A stretch of 34,114 nt of DNA, from positions 1-34,114 of the forward strand of contig JAKAEJ010000020.1 in NCBI GenBank assembly GCA_021818335.1. Reading direction: 5' to 3'. Positions within the stretch are counted from its first letter, which is position 1; every line of letters starts with the position of its first letter. The translations under genes were made by a program, and so were the position numbers. Below the pieces are notes generated by a model. The model ran no database searches and was not told the DNA's origin. It worked only from the letters and a program-made list of their open reading frames with translations. Below, in pieces: positions 16,651 through 25,062 of the stretch. Source of the stretch: Pseudomonadota bacterium. GTDB lineage: Bacteria; Pseudomonadota; Gammaproteobacteria; Xanthomonadales; Rhodanobacteraceae.

Positions 16651-18257
16651 TCAATGGAACCGTTGTTGAGCTATCGCGCATTCAATTTGCCGCGACCGCG
16701 CTCTACCACTTCCTGTTCGTGCCCTTGACGCTGGGCCTCAGCTTTCTGCTGGCGGCGATGGAAACGGTCTACGTCACGACTGGCAAGCTCATTTACCGGC
16801 AGATGACGCAATTCTGGGGCAAGCTGTTCATGATCAATTTTGCCCTCGGCGTTGCCACCGGCCTCACCATGGAGTTCCAGTTTGGAACAAATTGGTCCTT
16901 CTACTCGAGCTTCGTCGGCGACATCTTCGGCGCCCCTCTTGCGATCGAAGGGTTGATGGCATTCTTCATGGAATCAACGTTCGTTGGGCTAATGGTGTTC
17001 GGCTGGGAGCGTCTTTCCAAGGGTCAACATTTAGCCGTGACGTGGCTCGTAGCGCTGGGCTCGAACCTTTCAGCCCTTTGGATCCTGATTGCTAACAGTT
17101 TCATGCAGGATCCTCAGGGCGCCGTGTTCGACCCGACGACCATGCGCATGCAGCTGTCGAGTTTTCCGAGATTGGTGTTCAGTCCCGATGCCCAGTCCAA
17201 GTTCGTACATACAAGCATTGCAGGTTATGTGACGGCCGCGATTTTTGTCGCCGGGGTTAGCGCTTTTTACCTTCTGCGCAACCGCCACACGGAACTGGCC
17301 AAGCGGTCTTTTCGAATGGCGGCATTGTTTGGAGTTATGGCGACCATTGGGGTCATCACGCTGGGCGATGCACTCGGTTTCGTGGACGCGCAGGCGCAGC
17401 CAACCAAGCTTGCTGCGATGGAAGGGTTGTGGAGGAGCGAGGCTGCTCCGATGCCATTCAACCTGATTGCGTTCCCGGACCAGACGAAGCAGGAGAACCA
17501 TGCGGTCGTGCAGGTCCCCGCCTTGCTTTCGTTGTTGGTAACCCATTCACTCAACGGTACGGTACCCGGCGTGGACGAACTTGAGCAGCAGGCTGCGCTC
17601 AAGATCGACAATGGCATTCCCGCTGTCGAGGCGCTTCAAGCGTTGTCGAAGCACCCGAACGATGCGGCTGCGCTGGCCGAGTTCAAGATGCACGAGCAGG
17701 ACCTTGGTTACGGCTTCCTGGTGCAACGATATGCACCCGACCTCGAGAAGGTGACGCCTCAGGATATTGCGCGCGCGGCCCGCGACTGCATTCCGCCCGT
17801 GGCTGCCGTGTTTTGGTCGTTTCGACTAATGGTTGGATTTGGTTTGCTGATGCTTGCCTTTTTTGTATTGGCGGTCCTCTATTCGTTGCGGAACCGCGTG
17901 CAGGAAAAGGTATGGTTCCTGAATGCCGCGCTATGGATGATTCCGGTGCCGTTCTTGGCAAACGAAGCAGGCTGGTTAGTGGCCGAGCTCGGCCGTCAGC
18001 CTTGGACCGTCTATGGCATGCTTCCGACGTGGATGAGCGCCTCGACCCACAGCGTCGGGTACATGGCCTTCTCGCTGACGGGTTTCATCGCCGTGTACAC
18101 AGCGTTCATCATCGTCGAGATGTATCTGATGGTCCGTGCGATCCGCCATGGACCGGACGGTCCCGGGCACGAAAATGGCCCGGCGTCACGGCCGCGCCCG
18201 GTTCTGGCTCCGCGTCCGCTGCCCGCCGCGCCCCATGAAATGAACCTGGAGGGCTGA
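16647..18257 (+). CDS. cydA: Cytochrome bd ubiquinol oxidase subunit I
   Basis: CydA carries haems b558, b595 and d and the quinol site of the high-affinity terminal oxidase in the inner membrane. The 536-residue sequence aligns with E. coli CydA (522) throughout. The haem ligands are H21 (ALYHFLF), H188 (KFVHTSIAGYV) and M395 (SFRLMVGFG). E101 and E109 of the proton path (AIEGLMAFFMES) and the quinol-site K254 and E259 (TKLAAMEGLW) are present. Length between the Q-loop and M395 matches the long (E. coli-type) Q-loop group. A Pro/Arg-rich tail extends the C-terminus. cydB follows after 3 bases. Confidence 0.97.
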   Translation: MINGTVVELSRIQFAATALYHFLFVPLTLGLSFLLAAMETVYVTTGKLIYRQMTQFWGKLFMINFALGVATGLTMEFQFGTNWSFYSSFVGDIFGAPLAIEGLMAFFMESTFVGLMVFGWERLSKGQHLAVTWLVALGSNLSALWILIANSFMQDPQGAVFDPTTMRMQLSSFPRLVFSPDAQSKFVHTSIAGYVTAAIFVAGVSAFYLLRNRHTELAKRSFRMAALFGVMATIGVITLGDALGFVDAQAQPTKLAAMEGLWRSEAAPMPFNLIAFPDQTKQENHAVVQVPALLSLLVTHSLNGTVPGVDELEQQAALKIDNGIPAVEALQALSKHPNDAAALAEFKMHEQDLGYGFLVQRYAPDLEKVTPQDIARAARDCIPPVAAVFWSFRLMVGFGLLMLAFFVLAVLYSLRNRVQEKVWFLNAALWMIPVPFLANEAGWLVAELGRQPWTVYGMLPTWMSASTHSVGYMAFSLTGFIAVYTAFIIVEMYLMVRAIRHGPDGPGHENGPASRPRPVLAPRPLPAAPHEMNLEG

Positions 18258-18260
18258 GCG

Positions 18261-19394
18261 ATGGGTCTCTACGCAATGCTGCAAGTGATCTGGTGGCTTC
18301 TTCTCGGGGTGCTTCTGATTGGCTTGGCGGTCATGGTGGGCATGGATATGGGGGTTGGCGCGATCCTGCGAGTCGTCGGACGAACCGACTTGGAGCGCCG
18401 CGTGGCGCTGAATATCATCGGCCCTCACTGGGACGGAAACCAAGTCTGGTTCATCCTCGGGGGCGGTGCGATCTTCGCCGCGTTCCCGCTGATTTACGCA
18501 ACAGCGTTCTCCGGTTTCTACGTGGTGATGCTGCTCTTGCTGTGGACCATGATCGTGCGTCCACTCGGTTTTGAGTATCGGAGCAAGATCGCGTCGCCTG
18601 CCTGGCGGAATGTCTGGGACTGGTCGCTTTTCGTGAGCGGCGCGATTCCCATGATCATCTTCGGTGCGGCGATCGGAAATCTGTTCCACGGAGTGCCATT
18701 CCACTTCCAGTGGAACCTGACCTCCGTTTACACCGGGAGCTTTCTGAATTTACTGAATCCATTTGCCATTTTGACGGGCCTGCTTTCACTGTCCCTCTCA
18801 GTAATGATGGGCGCCCTAACCGTCATGAACGGCGCAGAAGGTGATCTTTACGAACGTGCACGGAATGTTGCGCAGGCCGGAGCGGCTACCGCATTCGCGC
18901 TGTTTGCAATCGGGGGATTCTGGGTACGCACCATCCCTGGCTACAGTATCGTCAGCGGACCGGGCCCTGGATTGCCGCAGACGCCGCTCCAACAGATCGT
19001 CTCTCTGGCGCCCGGTGCCTGGCAAAGCAATTTCGGGATGCACCCCATTTTGTGGGTGCTCCCGCTTGCTGGATTCGTCGGCATGTTGGGTGCGTTGTTC
19101 GCGGGTCGCGCCGGACGTTCGCACTTGGGCTGGTGGCTAGGCGCCCTCGCATGGGCTGGTGTAATAGCCACGGCAGGAGCCGCATTGTTTCCGTTCATGC
19201 TGCCATCGAGCAGCGATCCATCCATGAGCCTGACGCTGTGGAACTCGAGTTCTAGTCAATTGACACTGTCATGGATGTTGGCAATGGCAATCATCTTCGT
19301 GCCGCTGATCCTTTGGTACACGAGCTGGGCGTTTTGGATCATGCGTGGCAAGGTGAGTGCCGACCATGTCGCCCGTGATGAACATGCGTATTGA
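18261..19394 (+). CDS. cydB: Cytochrome bd ubiquinol oxidase subunit II
   Basis: CydB is the haem-free partner of CydA and stabilises the oxidase. The 377-residue protein (379 in E. coli) has about nine transmembrane helices. Family segments include WWLLLGVLLIG, DMGVGAILR, PHWDGNQVW, FRPLGF-like VRPLGFEYRSK, and PSSSDPSMSLTLWNSSSSQLTL near the C-terminus. The start follows GGAGGG overlapping the end of cydA, so the two are co-translated. The next gene, a cydX-like gene, starts 9 bases after its stop. Confidence 0.97.
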   Translation: MGLYAMLQVIWWLLLGVLLIGLAVMVGMDMGVGAILRVVGRTDLERRVALNIIGPHWDGNQVWFILGGGAIFAAFPLIYATAFSGFYVVMLLLLWTMIVRPLGFEYRSKIASPAWRNVWDWSLFVSGAIPMIIFGAAIGNLFHGVPFHFQWNLTSVYTGSFLNLLNPFAILTGLLSLSLSVMMGALTVMNGAEGDLYERARNVAQAGAATAFALFAIGGFWVRTIPGYSIVSGPGPGLPQTPLQQIVSLAPGAWQSNFGMHPILWVLPLAGFVGMLGALFAGRAGRSHLGWWLGALAWAGVIATAGAALFPFMLPSSSDPSMSLTLWNSSSSQLTLSWMLAMAIIFVPLILWYTSWAFWIMRGKVSADHVARDEHAY

Positions 19395-19403
19395 GGAGGC
19401 GCC

Positions 19404-19622
19404 ATGAAGACCTTTGCCTATTTCGTCTTGTTCTTGATGCTAGCAGTTGTGGTGATCGTGCTGGCCGCGCTCCTTGGAGCCCGCGGCGCTTGGTATTTTG
19501 CATGGATGGTCGGTACGGCCATGATCGTGCTGATCTCCGCCGCGAGTGCTGCACTACTCGATGCGCAGGAGGAACACGAAACCGCAAGCAATGTCGATGC
19601 CGATGCCGGATCACGGACCTGA
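19404..19622 (+). CDS. cydX: CydX-like small subunit with an additional N-terminal membrane helix
   Basis: This 72-residue protein lies where cydX is expected. Residues 30-38 read WYFAWMVGT, almost identical to the start of E. coli CydX (WYFAWILGT), and the following helix (about 39-52) and acidic tail (DAQEEHE) also fit. Normal CydX is about 37 residues and begins at this motif. Here a separate hydrophobic helix, FAYFVLFLMLAVVVIVLAAL (4-23), comes first, so the protein should span the membrane twice. AGGAGG at 19394-19399 precedes the ATG, supporting the long form; no ATG lies at the CydX motif. CydX stabilises the bd oxidase haems. The extra helix could occupy the position of another small subunit such as CydH, which is a guess. 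Confidence 0.82.
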   Translation: MKTFAYFVLFLMLAVVVIVLAALLGARGAWYFAWMVGTAMIVLISAASAALLDAQEEHETASNVDADAGSRT

Positions 19623-19664
19623 TTGGGCTGCAGTTGAGCATCGTGAGGCTCGTATCAGGCGTCC

Positions 19665-21431
19665 GTGCCGCCCGTGCGTTTGGACGTGCGTTTCATGCAG
19701 GCCGCTGAATGGCTTCATGCCGAAGCGCGGCGGATTCGCAAGCCACTTCTTCTTAGTGCAGGGCTGACTGCGCTACAGGCCTTGTTGTTGGTTGTGCAGG
19801 CTTGGGTTCTGGCGGAAATCCTATCGGTTTCGTTGTGGGATCACGCGCCATGGAGTTCGTTGTGGCGGCAATGGCTAAGCCTTTTCCTTCTGGCGTCAGT
19901 GCGAGCCATGCTACAAATGCGGGCGCGGGGCATTGCGTTCGATGCGAGCCAGGACGTCGGCGCGCGCCTGCGCATGCATCTCCTCAGCCGCGTTCAGGCC
20001 CTCGGTGTACTTGGTCTCAGGTCGCAGGCGAGCGGCGCACTGATAACAGGTCTGGTCGATGGGGTCGACACGGTGCTGCCGTATTTCGCGCGCTACCTCC
20101 CAGGCGCCATTACCGCAGTGCTTGTTCCAACCATCGTGATTGCGTGCACGCTTCCGGCGGATTGGATTTCCGGGGTGGTCCTTATCCTCTCCGCGCCGAT
20201 GATCCCGCTGTTCATGGTCCTTGTCGGCAATGCCGCTGAACGTGCTAGCCATGAGCGCTTTGACCAATTGCGCCGCCTGGGCCGCTCATTTGTAGATGTC
20301 CTCGGAGGACTGACGACGCTCCGGCAGTTGGGAGCGGCATGGCGAGTGGCAGATCAGCTCGAATCGGAAGGCGAGGATTACCGCAGGCTTTCCATGCAAG
20401 TTTTGCGCATTGCCTTCCTATCATCACTCGTTCTGGAGTTCTTCGCGACCGTCAGCATTGCGGTGGTAGCGGTCCTGATCGGCTTCAGGTTGCTATGGGG
20501 CGAGATCCATTTTCAGGAAGGAATGTTCGTTTTGCTGCTTGCACCGGAGCTTTACCTCCCGTTACGTGCACTGGGTGGACTGCGCCACGCTCGGATGGAG
20601 GCGGTTGCTGCCATCCAGGGATTGCAGACTGTCGACGGGGTTTTCGCGACGCCAGCGACTGCAGGCACTGAAACGGTCCAATGCGTTCATTCGGGCGCAG
20701 AATTGCCTGAAATCGAATTTCGCGGGGTTCGCTTTGCACACGCTGGCCGTCCGCTTCTTCTTGACGGGATTGACCTGCAGATTGGCCGTGGCCTGATTGC
20801 GCTGGTAGGTGAGAGTGGTTCAGGAAAGAGCACCCTGCTGGACATGTTGCTCGGTTTTGCAACGCCCATGACCGGCAAGATCCTTGTGAATGGCGTTGAT
20901 TTCCAGACGCTCGACATGTTCCAGTGGCGCGCTCGCGTCGCGTGGGTACCGCAGCAGCCCCACGTATTCGATCTCAGCTTGAGAGAGAATTTGCTATTGG
21001 CCGATCCCGGAGCTGGAAGTGACAGGCTGGACCGGGCTCTGGCTGATAGCGGACTCGACGCGGTGGCATCAAGACTTCCGTCCGGCATGGATACCCGCTT
21101 GGGAGAGAATGGCCTAGGTTTGTCCGGAGGCGAACTGCAGCGCTTGGCCTTGGCGCGGGCGCTTCTGCGCGAGTCTGCAGACCTTTGGCTGTTCGACGAA
21201 CCCACTGCCCATCTAGATGCCGAGAGCGCGCGATCAATCGGGCGGCTAATTCGCGCGGCCGCCGCCAGTCGAACGGTGTTGATGGTTGCGCACCGATTGG
21301 ATGCCGTGATGACCGCAGATCGCGTGGTTGTATTGCATGGCGGCAAAGTCGTCGAGAGTGGGGCGCCCCGGGCGCTGCTTAAATCGGGTGGCCGCTTCGC
21401 CGTGCTTGCGGGTACGGAGATGATGGGATGA
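19665..21431 (+). CDS. cydD: ABC exporter subunit CydD (thiol export for cytochrome bd assembly)
   Basis: CydD pairs with CydC to form a heterodimeric ABC exporter of glutathione and cysteine that is required to assemble cytochrome bd. The 588-residue protein has an N-terminal six-helix membrane domain (roughly 30-320) and a C-terminal ATPase: Walker A GESGSGKST, Q-loop PQQPHVFD, signature LSGGELQR, Walker B LWLFDEPTAHLD, and a switch histidine in VAHRLD. PLIPLFMVLVG-type and ALILAPEL-type segments (MIPLFMVLVGNAA, VLLLAPELYLPLR) are typical of CydD. The start may be GTG 19665 or ATG 19695; neither has a strong Shine-Dalgarno site. The stop overlaps the cydC ATG. Confidence 0.94.
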   Translation: MPPVRLDVRFMQAAEWLHAEARRIRKPLLLSAGLTALQALLLVVQAWVLAEILSVSLWDHAPWSSLWRQWLSLFLLASVRAMLQMRARGIAFDASQDVGARLRMHLLSRVQALGVLGLRSQASGALITGLVDGVDTVLPYFARYLPGAITAVLVPTIVIACTLPADWISGVVLILSAPMIPLFMVLVGNAAERASHERFDQLRRLGRSFVDVLGGLTTLRQLGAAWRVADQLESEGEDYRRLSMQVLRIAFLSSLVLEFFATVSIAVVAVLIGFRLLWGEIHFQEGMFVLLLAPELYLPLRALGGLRHARMEAVAAIQGLQTVDGVFATPATAGTETVQCVHSGAELPEIEFRGVRFAHAGRPLLLDGIDLQIGRGLIALVGESGSGKSTLLDMLLGFATPMTGKILVNGVDFQTLDMFQWRARVAWVPQQPHVFDLSLRENLLLADPGAGSDRLDRALADSGLDAVASRLPSGMDTRLGENGLGLSGGELQRLALARALLRESADLWLFDEPTAHLDAESARSIGRLIRAAAASRTVLMVAHRLDAVMTADRVVVLHGGKVVESGAPRALLKSGGRFAVLAGTEMMG

Positions 21432-23152
21432 TTTGGCCCCAATCCTCCGTGTTTCGGCGCCTTTTCGACCTGCTCGGTGTCCACCGCGCCTGGCTTTGGG
21501 CAGGTGCAGCGCTGGCCGTCTCAGCAACGTTGTCGGGCATCGCATTGATGGCTGTATCCGGTTGGTTTATTACCGCCATGGCACTGGCAGGTGCCAGCGC
21601 CATGGCAATCAACTATTTCACACCGGCTGCAGTCATTCGAGGCCTTGCCATTGTCCGCAGCGGTGCGCGATATGGAGACCGACTTATCACCCATGAGGCG
21701 ACGCTTCGCACGCTGGCAAGTTTGCGCGCGTGGCTGTTTCGTCGGTTGATTCCGCTTGCGCCGGATCAAATTTCCATGTGGCGAACAGGGGAATTGATGG
21801 CACGTTTGCGGTCGGATGTCGATGCCCTTGAGCATTTCTATCTGTCTGTGCTCGTGCCTACCGCAGTGGCAGTGGCGGCGACGATCTTGGTTTCATCATT
21901 GATGGCGGCGACGCTACCGACAGCGCTGCCCGTTCTGGTTGCCATCGCGGTGCTCGCCGGGCTCATCCTTCCATTATGGGCGAAGCGTGCTGCAGCTGAG
22001 GACGCGACCGCGGCTGTCGCCACGTCGTCTCGATTGAGAGGTCTCATGCTCGATTTACTGCGCGGGTATGGTGAACTCTTGGCATGTGGCGCTGCATCCG
22101 GACAGGCAGAACGCATCAAACTTCTGGATGGGCGCCTTGCTGTGCATCGGCGCCATGTCGAACGCATTCAGGCGCTGGGAAGTGCGATTTCAGGCATGCT
22201 GGCGCAGCTTGCCGTCATCTTCGTTCTTTCTATCGGGCTAGTCGCGGTGCGTTCCGGCGCGCTGTCGTCACCGCTGCTGACCATGCTGGTTCTCCTGTCC
22301 GTCACACTGTTCGAGTCGCTCGCGACGTTGCCTGAAGCGCTTGCGCATTGGCATGCAACCCAAGCTTCCGCAGAGCGTGTATTCCAGATTGTCGATTCTG
22401 AGCCCAAGGTCCGTGAGCCTGCGGAACCTGCGGTTGTTGCATCAATGCCGGACATTCGCTTTGAAAAGGTTCGCATGCGCTATGCGAATGAGACATTTTG
22501 GGCACTGGATGGTGTCGACCTTGAAGTTCGAGCCGGTTCGCGTGTTGCAGTCGTCGGAGCCTCTGGGGCCGGAAAATCGAGCTTGATCAACGTATTGCAG
22601 AAGCTTTATCTCCCTCAATCCGGCCGAGTCATCTTGGGCGGGAAGCCTCTCGACCAACTGCGCGGTGACGATGTGAGGCGGAAAATCGCAGTGATCGCGC
22701 AGCAAACGACCTTGTTTGACCGATCGTTGCTCGAGAATTTTCTGCTTGCTGCGCCGGAAGCCAGTGATGCGCAGATCCATCGCGCTGTGCGCGTTGCGCA
22801 ACTCGACGATTTCGTCGCAGCTCTTCCGCTGGGCTACGATACGGTCCTTGGCGATGGTGGTTCAGCAGTATCTGGTGGCGAGGCCCGGCGGATTGCGATT
22901 GCCCGAGCGCTGCTCCAGGATGCACCGGTGCTTTTGCTCGACGAACCGACGGAGGGGCTTGATGCGCGTACCGCGGATAGTCTTTACGCGAGCCTCAATG
23001 AAGCTGCTAAAAGCCGGACCCTGCTTCTGATCACCCATCGTCTGGGTGGGTTAGCACGGCTCGTGGATGAGGTGGTGGTGATGGGATTCGGGCGCATTAT
23101 CGAGCGCCTGCCTGTTGCGGATTATTTGGCGCGCGAAGCGGCACAGTTCTAG
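21428..23152 (+). CDS. cydC: ABC exporter subunit CydC (thiol export for cytochrome bd assembly)
   Basis: CydC is the partner of CydD. The 574-residue sequence has an N-terminal membrane domain with the typical SGWFITAMALAG segment near residue 45 and ARYGDRLITHEATLR near 80. The ATPase domain carries Walker A GASGAGKSS, signature VSGGEARR, Walker B LLLDEPTEGLD and switch histidine ITHRL. It starts at ATG 21428 inside ATGA, overlapping the cydD stop by 4 bases. It is the last gene of the cyd operon, which thus holds oxidase and assembly exporter together. Confidence 0.95.
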   Translation: MIWPQSSVFRRLFDLLGVHRAWLWAGAALAVSATLSGIALMAVSGWFITAMALAGASAMAINYFTPAAVIRGLAIVRSGARYGDRLITHEATLRTLASLRAWLFRRLIPLAPDQISMWRTGELMARLRSDVDALEHFYLSVLVPTAVAVAATILVSSLMAATLPTALPVLVAIAVLAGLILPLWAKRAAAEDATAAVATSSRLRGLMLDLLRGYGELLACGAASGQAERIKLLDGRLAVHRRHVERIQALGSAISGMLAQLAVIFVLSIGLVAVRSGALSSPLLTMLVLLSVTLFESLATLPEALAHWHATQASAERVFQIVDSEPKVREPAEPAVVASMPDIRFEKVRMRYANETFWALDGVDLEVRAGSRVAVVGASGAGKSSLINVLQKLYLPQSGRVILGGKPLDQLRGDDVRRKIAVIAQQTTLFDRSLLENFLLAAPEASDAQIHRAVRVAQLDDFVAALPLGYDTVLGDGGSAVSGGEARRIAIARALLQDAPVLLLDEPTEGLDARTADSLYASLNEAAKSRTLLLITHRLGGLARLVDEVVVMGFGRIIERLPVADYLAREAAQF

Positions 23153-23155
23153 GAA

Positions 23156-23172
23156 CCCGCGTTTCGCGAGGG
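23156..23172 (+). terminator. Weak hairpin after cydC
   Basis: CCCGCG (23156-23161) can pair with CGCGAGGG (23165-23172) over a TTT loop with one bulged A, 4 bases after the cydC stop. No T-run follows, so terminator function is doubtful. Confidence 0.3.
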
Positions 23173-23248
23173 GCACCGGTTGAGCGTATCGCCAATCCTT
23201 CTGGCGCGCGTAGCAAGGAATGATCGGGGCGATAAAATTCAGTCGCGG

Positions 23249-23268
23249 CCACGCTAGGCGATGCGTGG
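23249..23268 (-). terminator. Possible terminator of pepQ
   Basis: CCACGC (23249-23254) and GCGTGG (23263-23268) form a 6-base-pair hairpin 24 bases beyond the pepQ stop. On the minus strand an AATTTTAT stretch follows about 9 bases later. Short stem and distant T-run make this a weak candidate. Confidence 0.3.
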
Positions 23269-23292
23269 AAGCGAATGCGGATCCAAATCCTC

Positions 23293-24621
23293 TCAGGTCA
23301 AGGCAGCGAACGCCTCCCGCGTGAGATTGATTGGATCAACGTCGGTGCAGAGCACGTTATCCTCGATCCGAATCCCGCCACATGGCGCCAAAGCTTCGAC
23401 GCTCTTCCACGCCACATCACGGGCAGCACTCGTCGCGCGTAATTGCTCGAGCAGCATGGGAATAAAGTAAAGGCCCGGTTCTATGGTCACGACCATACCA
23501 GGCACGAGCTCGCGCGTAAGGCGAAGGTAGGGGTGGTTTTCGAGTGGTGGGATTCGCCCGCCTGCTGGCCCACTCTGATGGCCACCGATATCGTGGACCT
23601 GAAGTCCGAGAAGGTGGCCGAGGCCGTGAGGCAGGAAAGTGCGGGTGATACCTTGCGCGAATGCGGCCTCCGCCGAACAGCGGACCAGCCCATGCTCTGC
23701 CAAGACTCCGCCGAGCAGACGGTGTGCCTCGAGATGCAGATCGGGGAAGCTCTGACCCGACCTCACCCCAATGCAAAGGATCTGTTGCATTTCCTCCATC
23801 GCATTGACAAGTGCCGCAAATTCGTCATGCCCAGCCGCTGCATAAGTCCGGGTAATGTCGCTCGCATAGCCTGCGTACTGACCGCCGGCATCGATGAGAA
23901 GACTCCGCGGTGTCTCAGGTCGACTGCGTTGCAGTTCCGTGTAATGCAGCACGGCCCCATGTTCATTCAGGCCGATGATGTTGGCGTAGGGAAGGTCACG
24001 TTCGGTCTGCCCGCTGGCCGCAAGGTAAGCAAGGTGAATCTCGAATTCGCTAGCGCCTCCCAGAAAACCACGCATAGCCGCTCGATGTCCGCGTGCGCCA
24101 ATTCGGCTGGCGGCGCGTATCATCATGATCTCATAGGGTGTTTTGCAGGCACGGCCCCAGTGGAGACGAGAGAGCATTGCCGTTGGATTGTTTGGAGCTA
24201 CGTCGCTTCCCGCTGAGCCTTCCTCGCCGACAATCGCGCTGCGCTCCCCGAGCACACGTTCCAATTCGACTCTTGCCGCGTGTTCGTCAGACACTGTGAC
24301 GATCTCGAAATGTTCCGTCCAGTAACCCGCTGGTGACTGCGGGACCACGTGCCAATAGTCGCGTGGCTGCATGAAAATCAGTCGCGGCTTGTGCCCAGGA
24401 ACATGGACGATCCAGGATCCAGGTGCGTTCGCAAGCGGCAGCCAATGCAGAAAATGCGGATTGGCGACGAAGGGCGATGCCTGGTCGTCGAGGAATCGAA
24501 GCCGTTGTGTGCCGGCGGCGATCGCCAACGTGTCGTGGCCACTTGCCGCGAGCGCGGCATCGGCTTGCCGGATGATCTGATCAAGATGCTGCGCATACAG
24601 CGATGTAAGGGCTGCGCTCAT
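23293..24621 (-). CDS. pepQ: Xaa-Pro dipeptidase
   Basis: PepQ hydrolyses dipeptides with C-terminal proline and also some organophosphate-like bonds, in the cytoplasm. The 442-residue length matches E. coli PepQ (443). The dinuclear metal site of the pita-bread fold is complete: two aspartates in IDAGGQYAGYASDITRTY, the histidine of LPHGLGHLLG, and two glutamates in TIEPGLYF and IRIEDNVL. An N-terminal creatinase-like domain precedes it. The ATG at 24621 (MSAALTSLYAQHLDQI) matches relatives; an in-frame start 19 codons upstream is less likely. It lies 93 bases downstream of the PilZ gene on the same strand. Confidence 0.93.
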   Translation of the reverse strand: MSAALTSLYAQHLDQIIRQADAALAASGHDTLAIAAGTQRLRFLDDQASPFVANPHFLHWLPLANAPGSWIVHVPGHKPRLIFMQPRDYWHVVPQSPAGYWTEHFEIVTVSDEHAARVELERVLGERSAIVGEEGSAGSDVAPNNPTAMLSRLHWGRACKTPYEIMMIRAASRIGARGHRAAMRGFLGGASEFEIHLAYLAASGQTERDLPYANIIGLNEHGAVLHYTELQRSRPETPRSLLIDAGGQYAGYASDITRTYAAAGHDEFAALVNAMEEMQQILCIGVRSGQSFPDLHLEAHRLLGGVLAEHGLVRCSAEAAFAQGITRTFLPHGLGHLLGLQVHDIGGHQSGPAGGRIPPLENHPYLRLTRELVPGMVVTIEPGLYFIPMLLEQLRATSAARDVAWKSVEALAPCGGIRIEDNVLCTDVDPINLTREAFAALT

Positions 24622-24714
24622 GGGGAAATCCGCAAGTGGCTTCGATGGAAGTGTTGCTACTCGTTGGGCCGAGGGCAAGCTGCGAGGCAGCCAGCCACAT
24701 GGACGCCGCTTGGT

Positions 24715-25062
24715 TCACCGCGTTGCGTAGTCCGGCTGTTTCAGCCAGGCATCGAGTACGGCCTGATCGTCTGGACTGATGTCGATTATGCGCATGCCGA
24801 TCCAGAATTGCCCTGGCGTCACCGCTGCAGATGTCCATTGCTCATGGACGCCGACTTCCATCGGATGCGAGTGTCCGTTCGCATCCGTCAGCGCAATGCT
24901 GATCTGATAAAGCGCATTGTCGCGAAGGCGCCGCGGGGCAATAAGCATCAGTCCCGAGTTGGACATGTTGCCAACGCGACCGAGTGGAGCGCCGTTCAAG
25001 CTGTTTTCCACTAGAACCACGCCGCTAACTGGCTTGCGGTGTGCGCGTCGCTGCTCGTTCAT
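24715..25062 (-). CDS. PilZ-domain protein, putative cyclic-di-GMP receptor
   Basis: This 115-residue protein is essentially a single PilZ domain. Both c-di-GMP binding motifs are visible: RxxxR as R5-R9 (QRRAHRK) and the D/NxSxxG motif as NMSNSG at 32-37. Such proteins sense the second messenger and act on motility, pili or exopolysaccharide through partners. Its ATG lies inside ATGA overlapping the stop of the DUF1631 gene (25059-25062), so the two are translationally coupled and may form a complex. The specific output is not shown. Confidence 0.9.
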   Translation of the reverse strand: MNEQRRAHRKPVSGVVLVENSLNGAPLGRVGNMSNSGLMLIAPRRLRDNALYQISIALTDANGHSHPMEVGVHEQWTSAAVTPGQFWIGMRIIDISPDDQAVLDAWLKQPDYATR

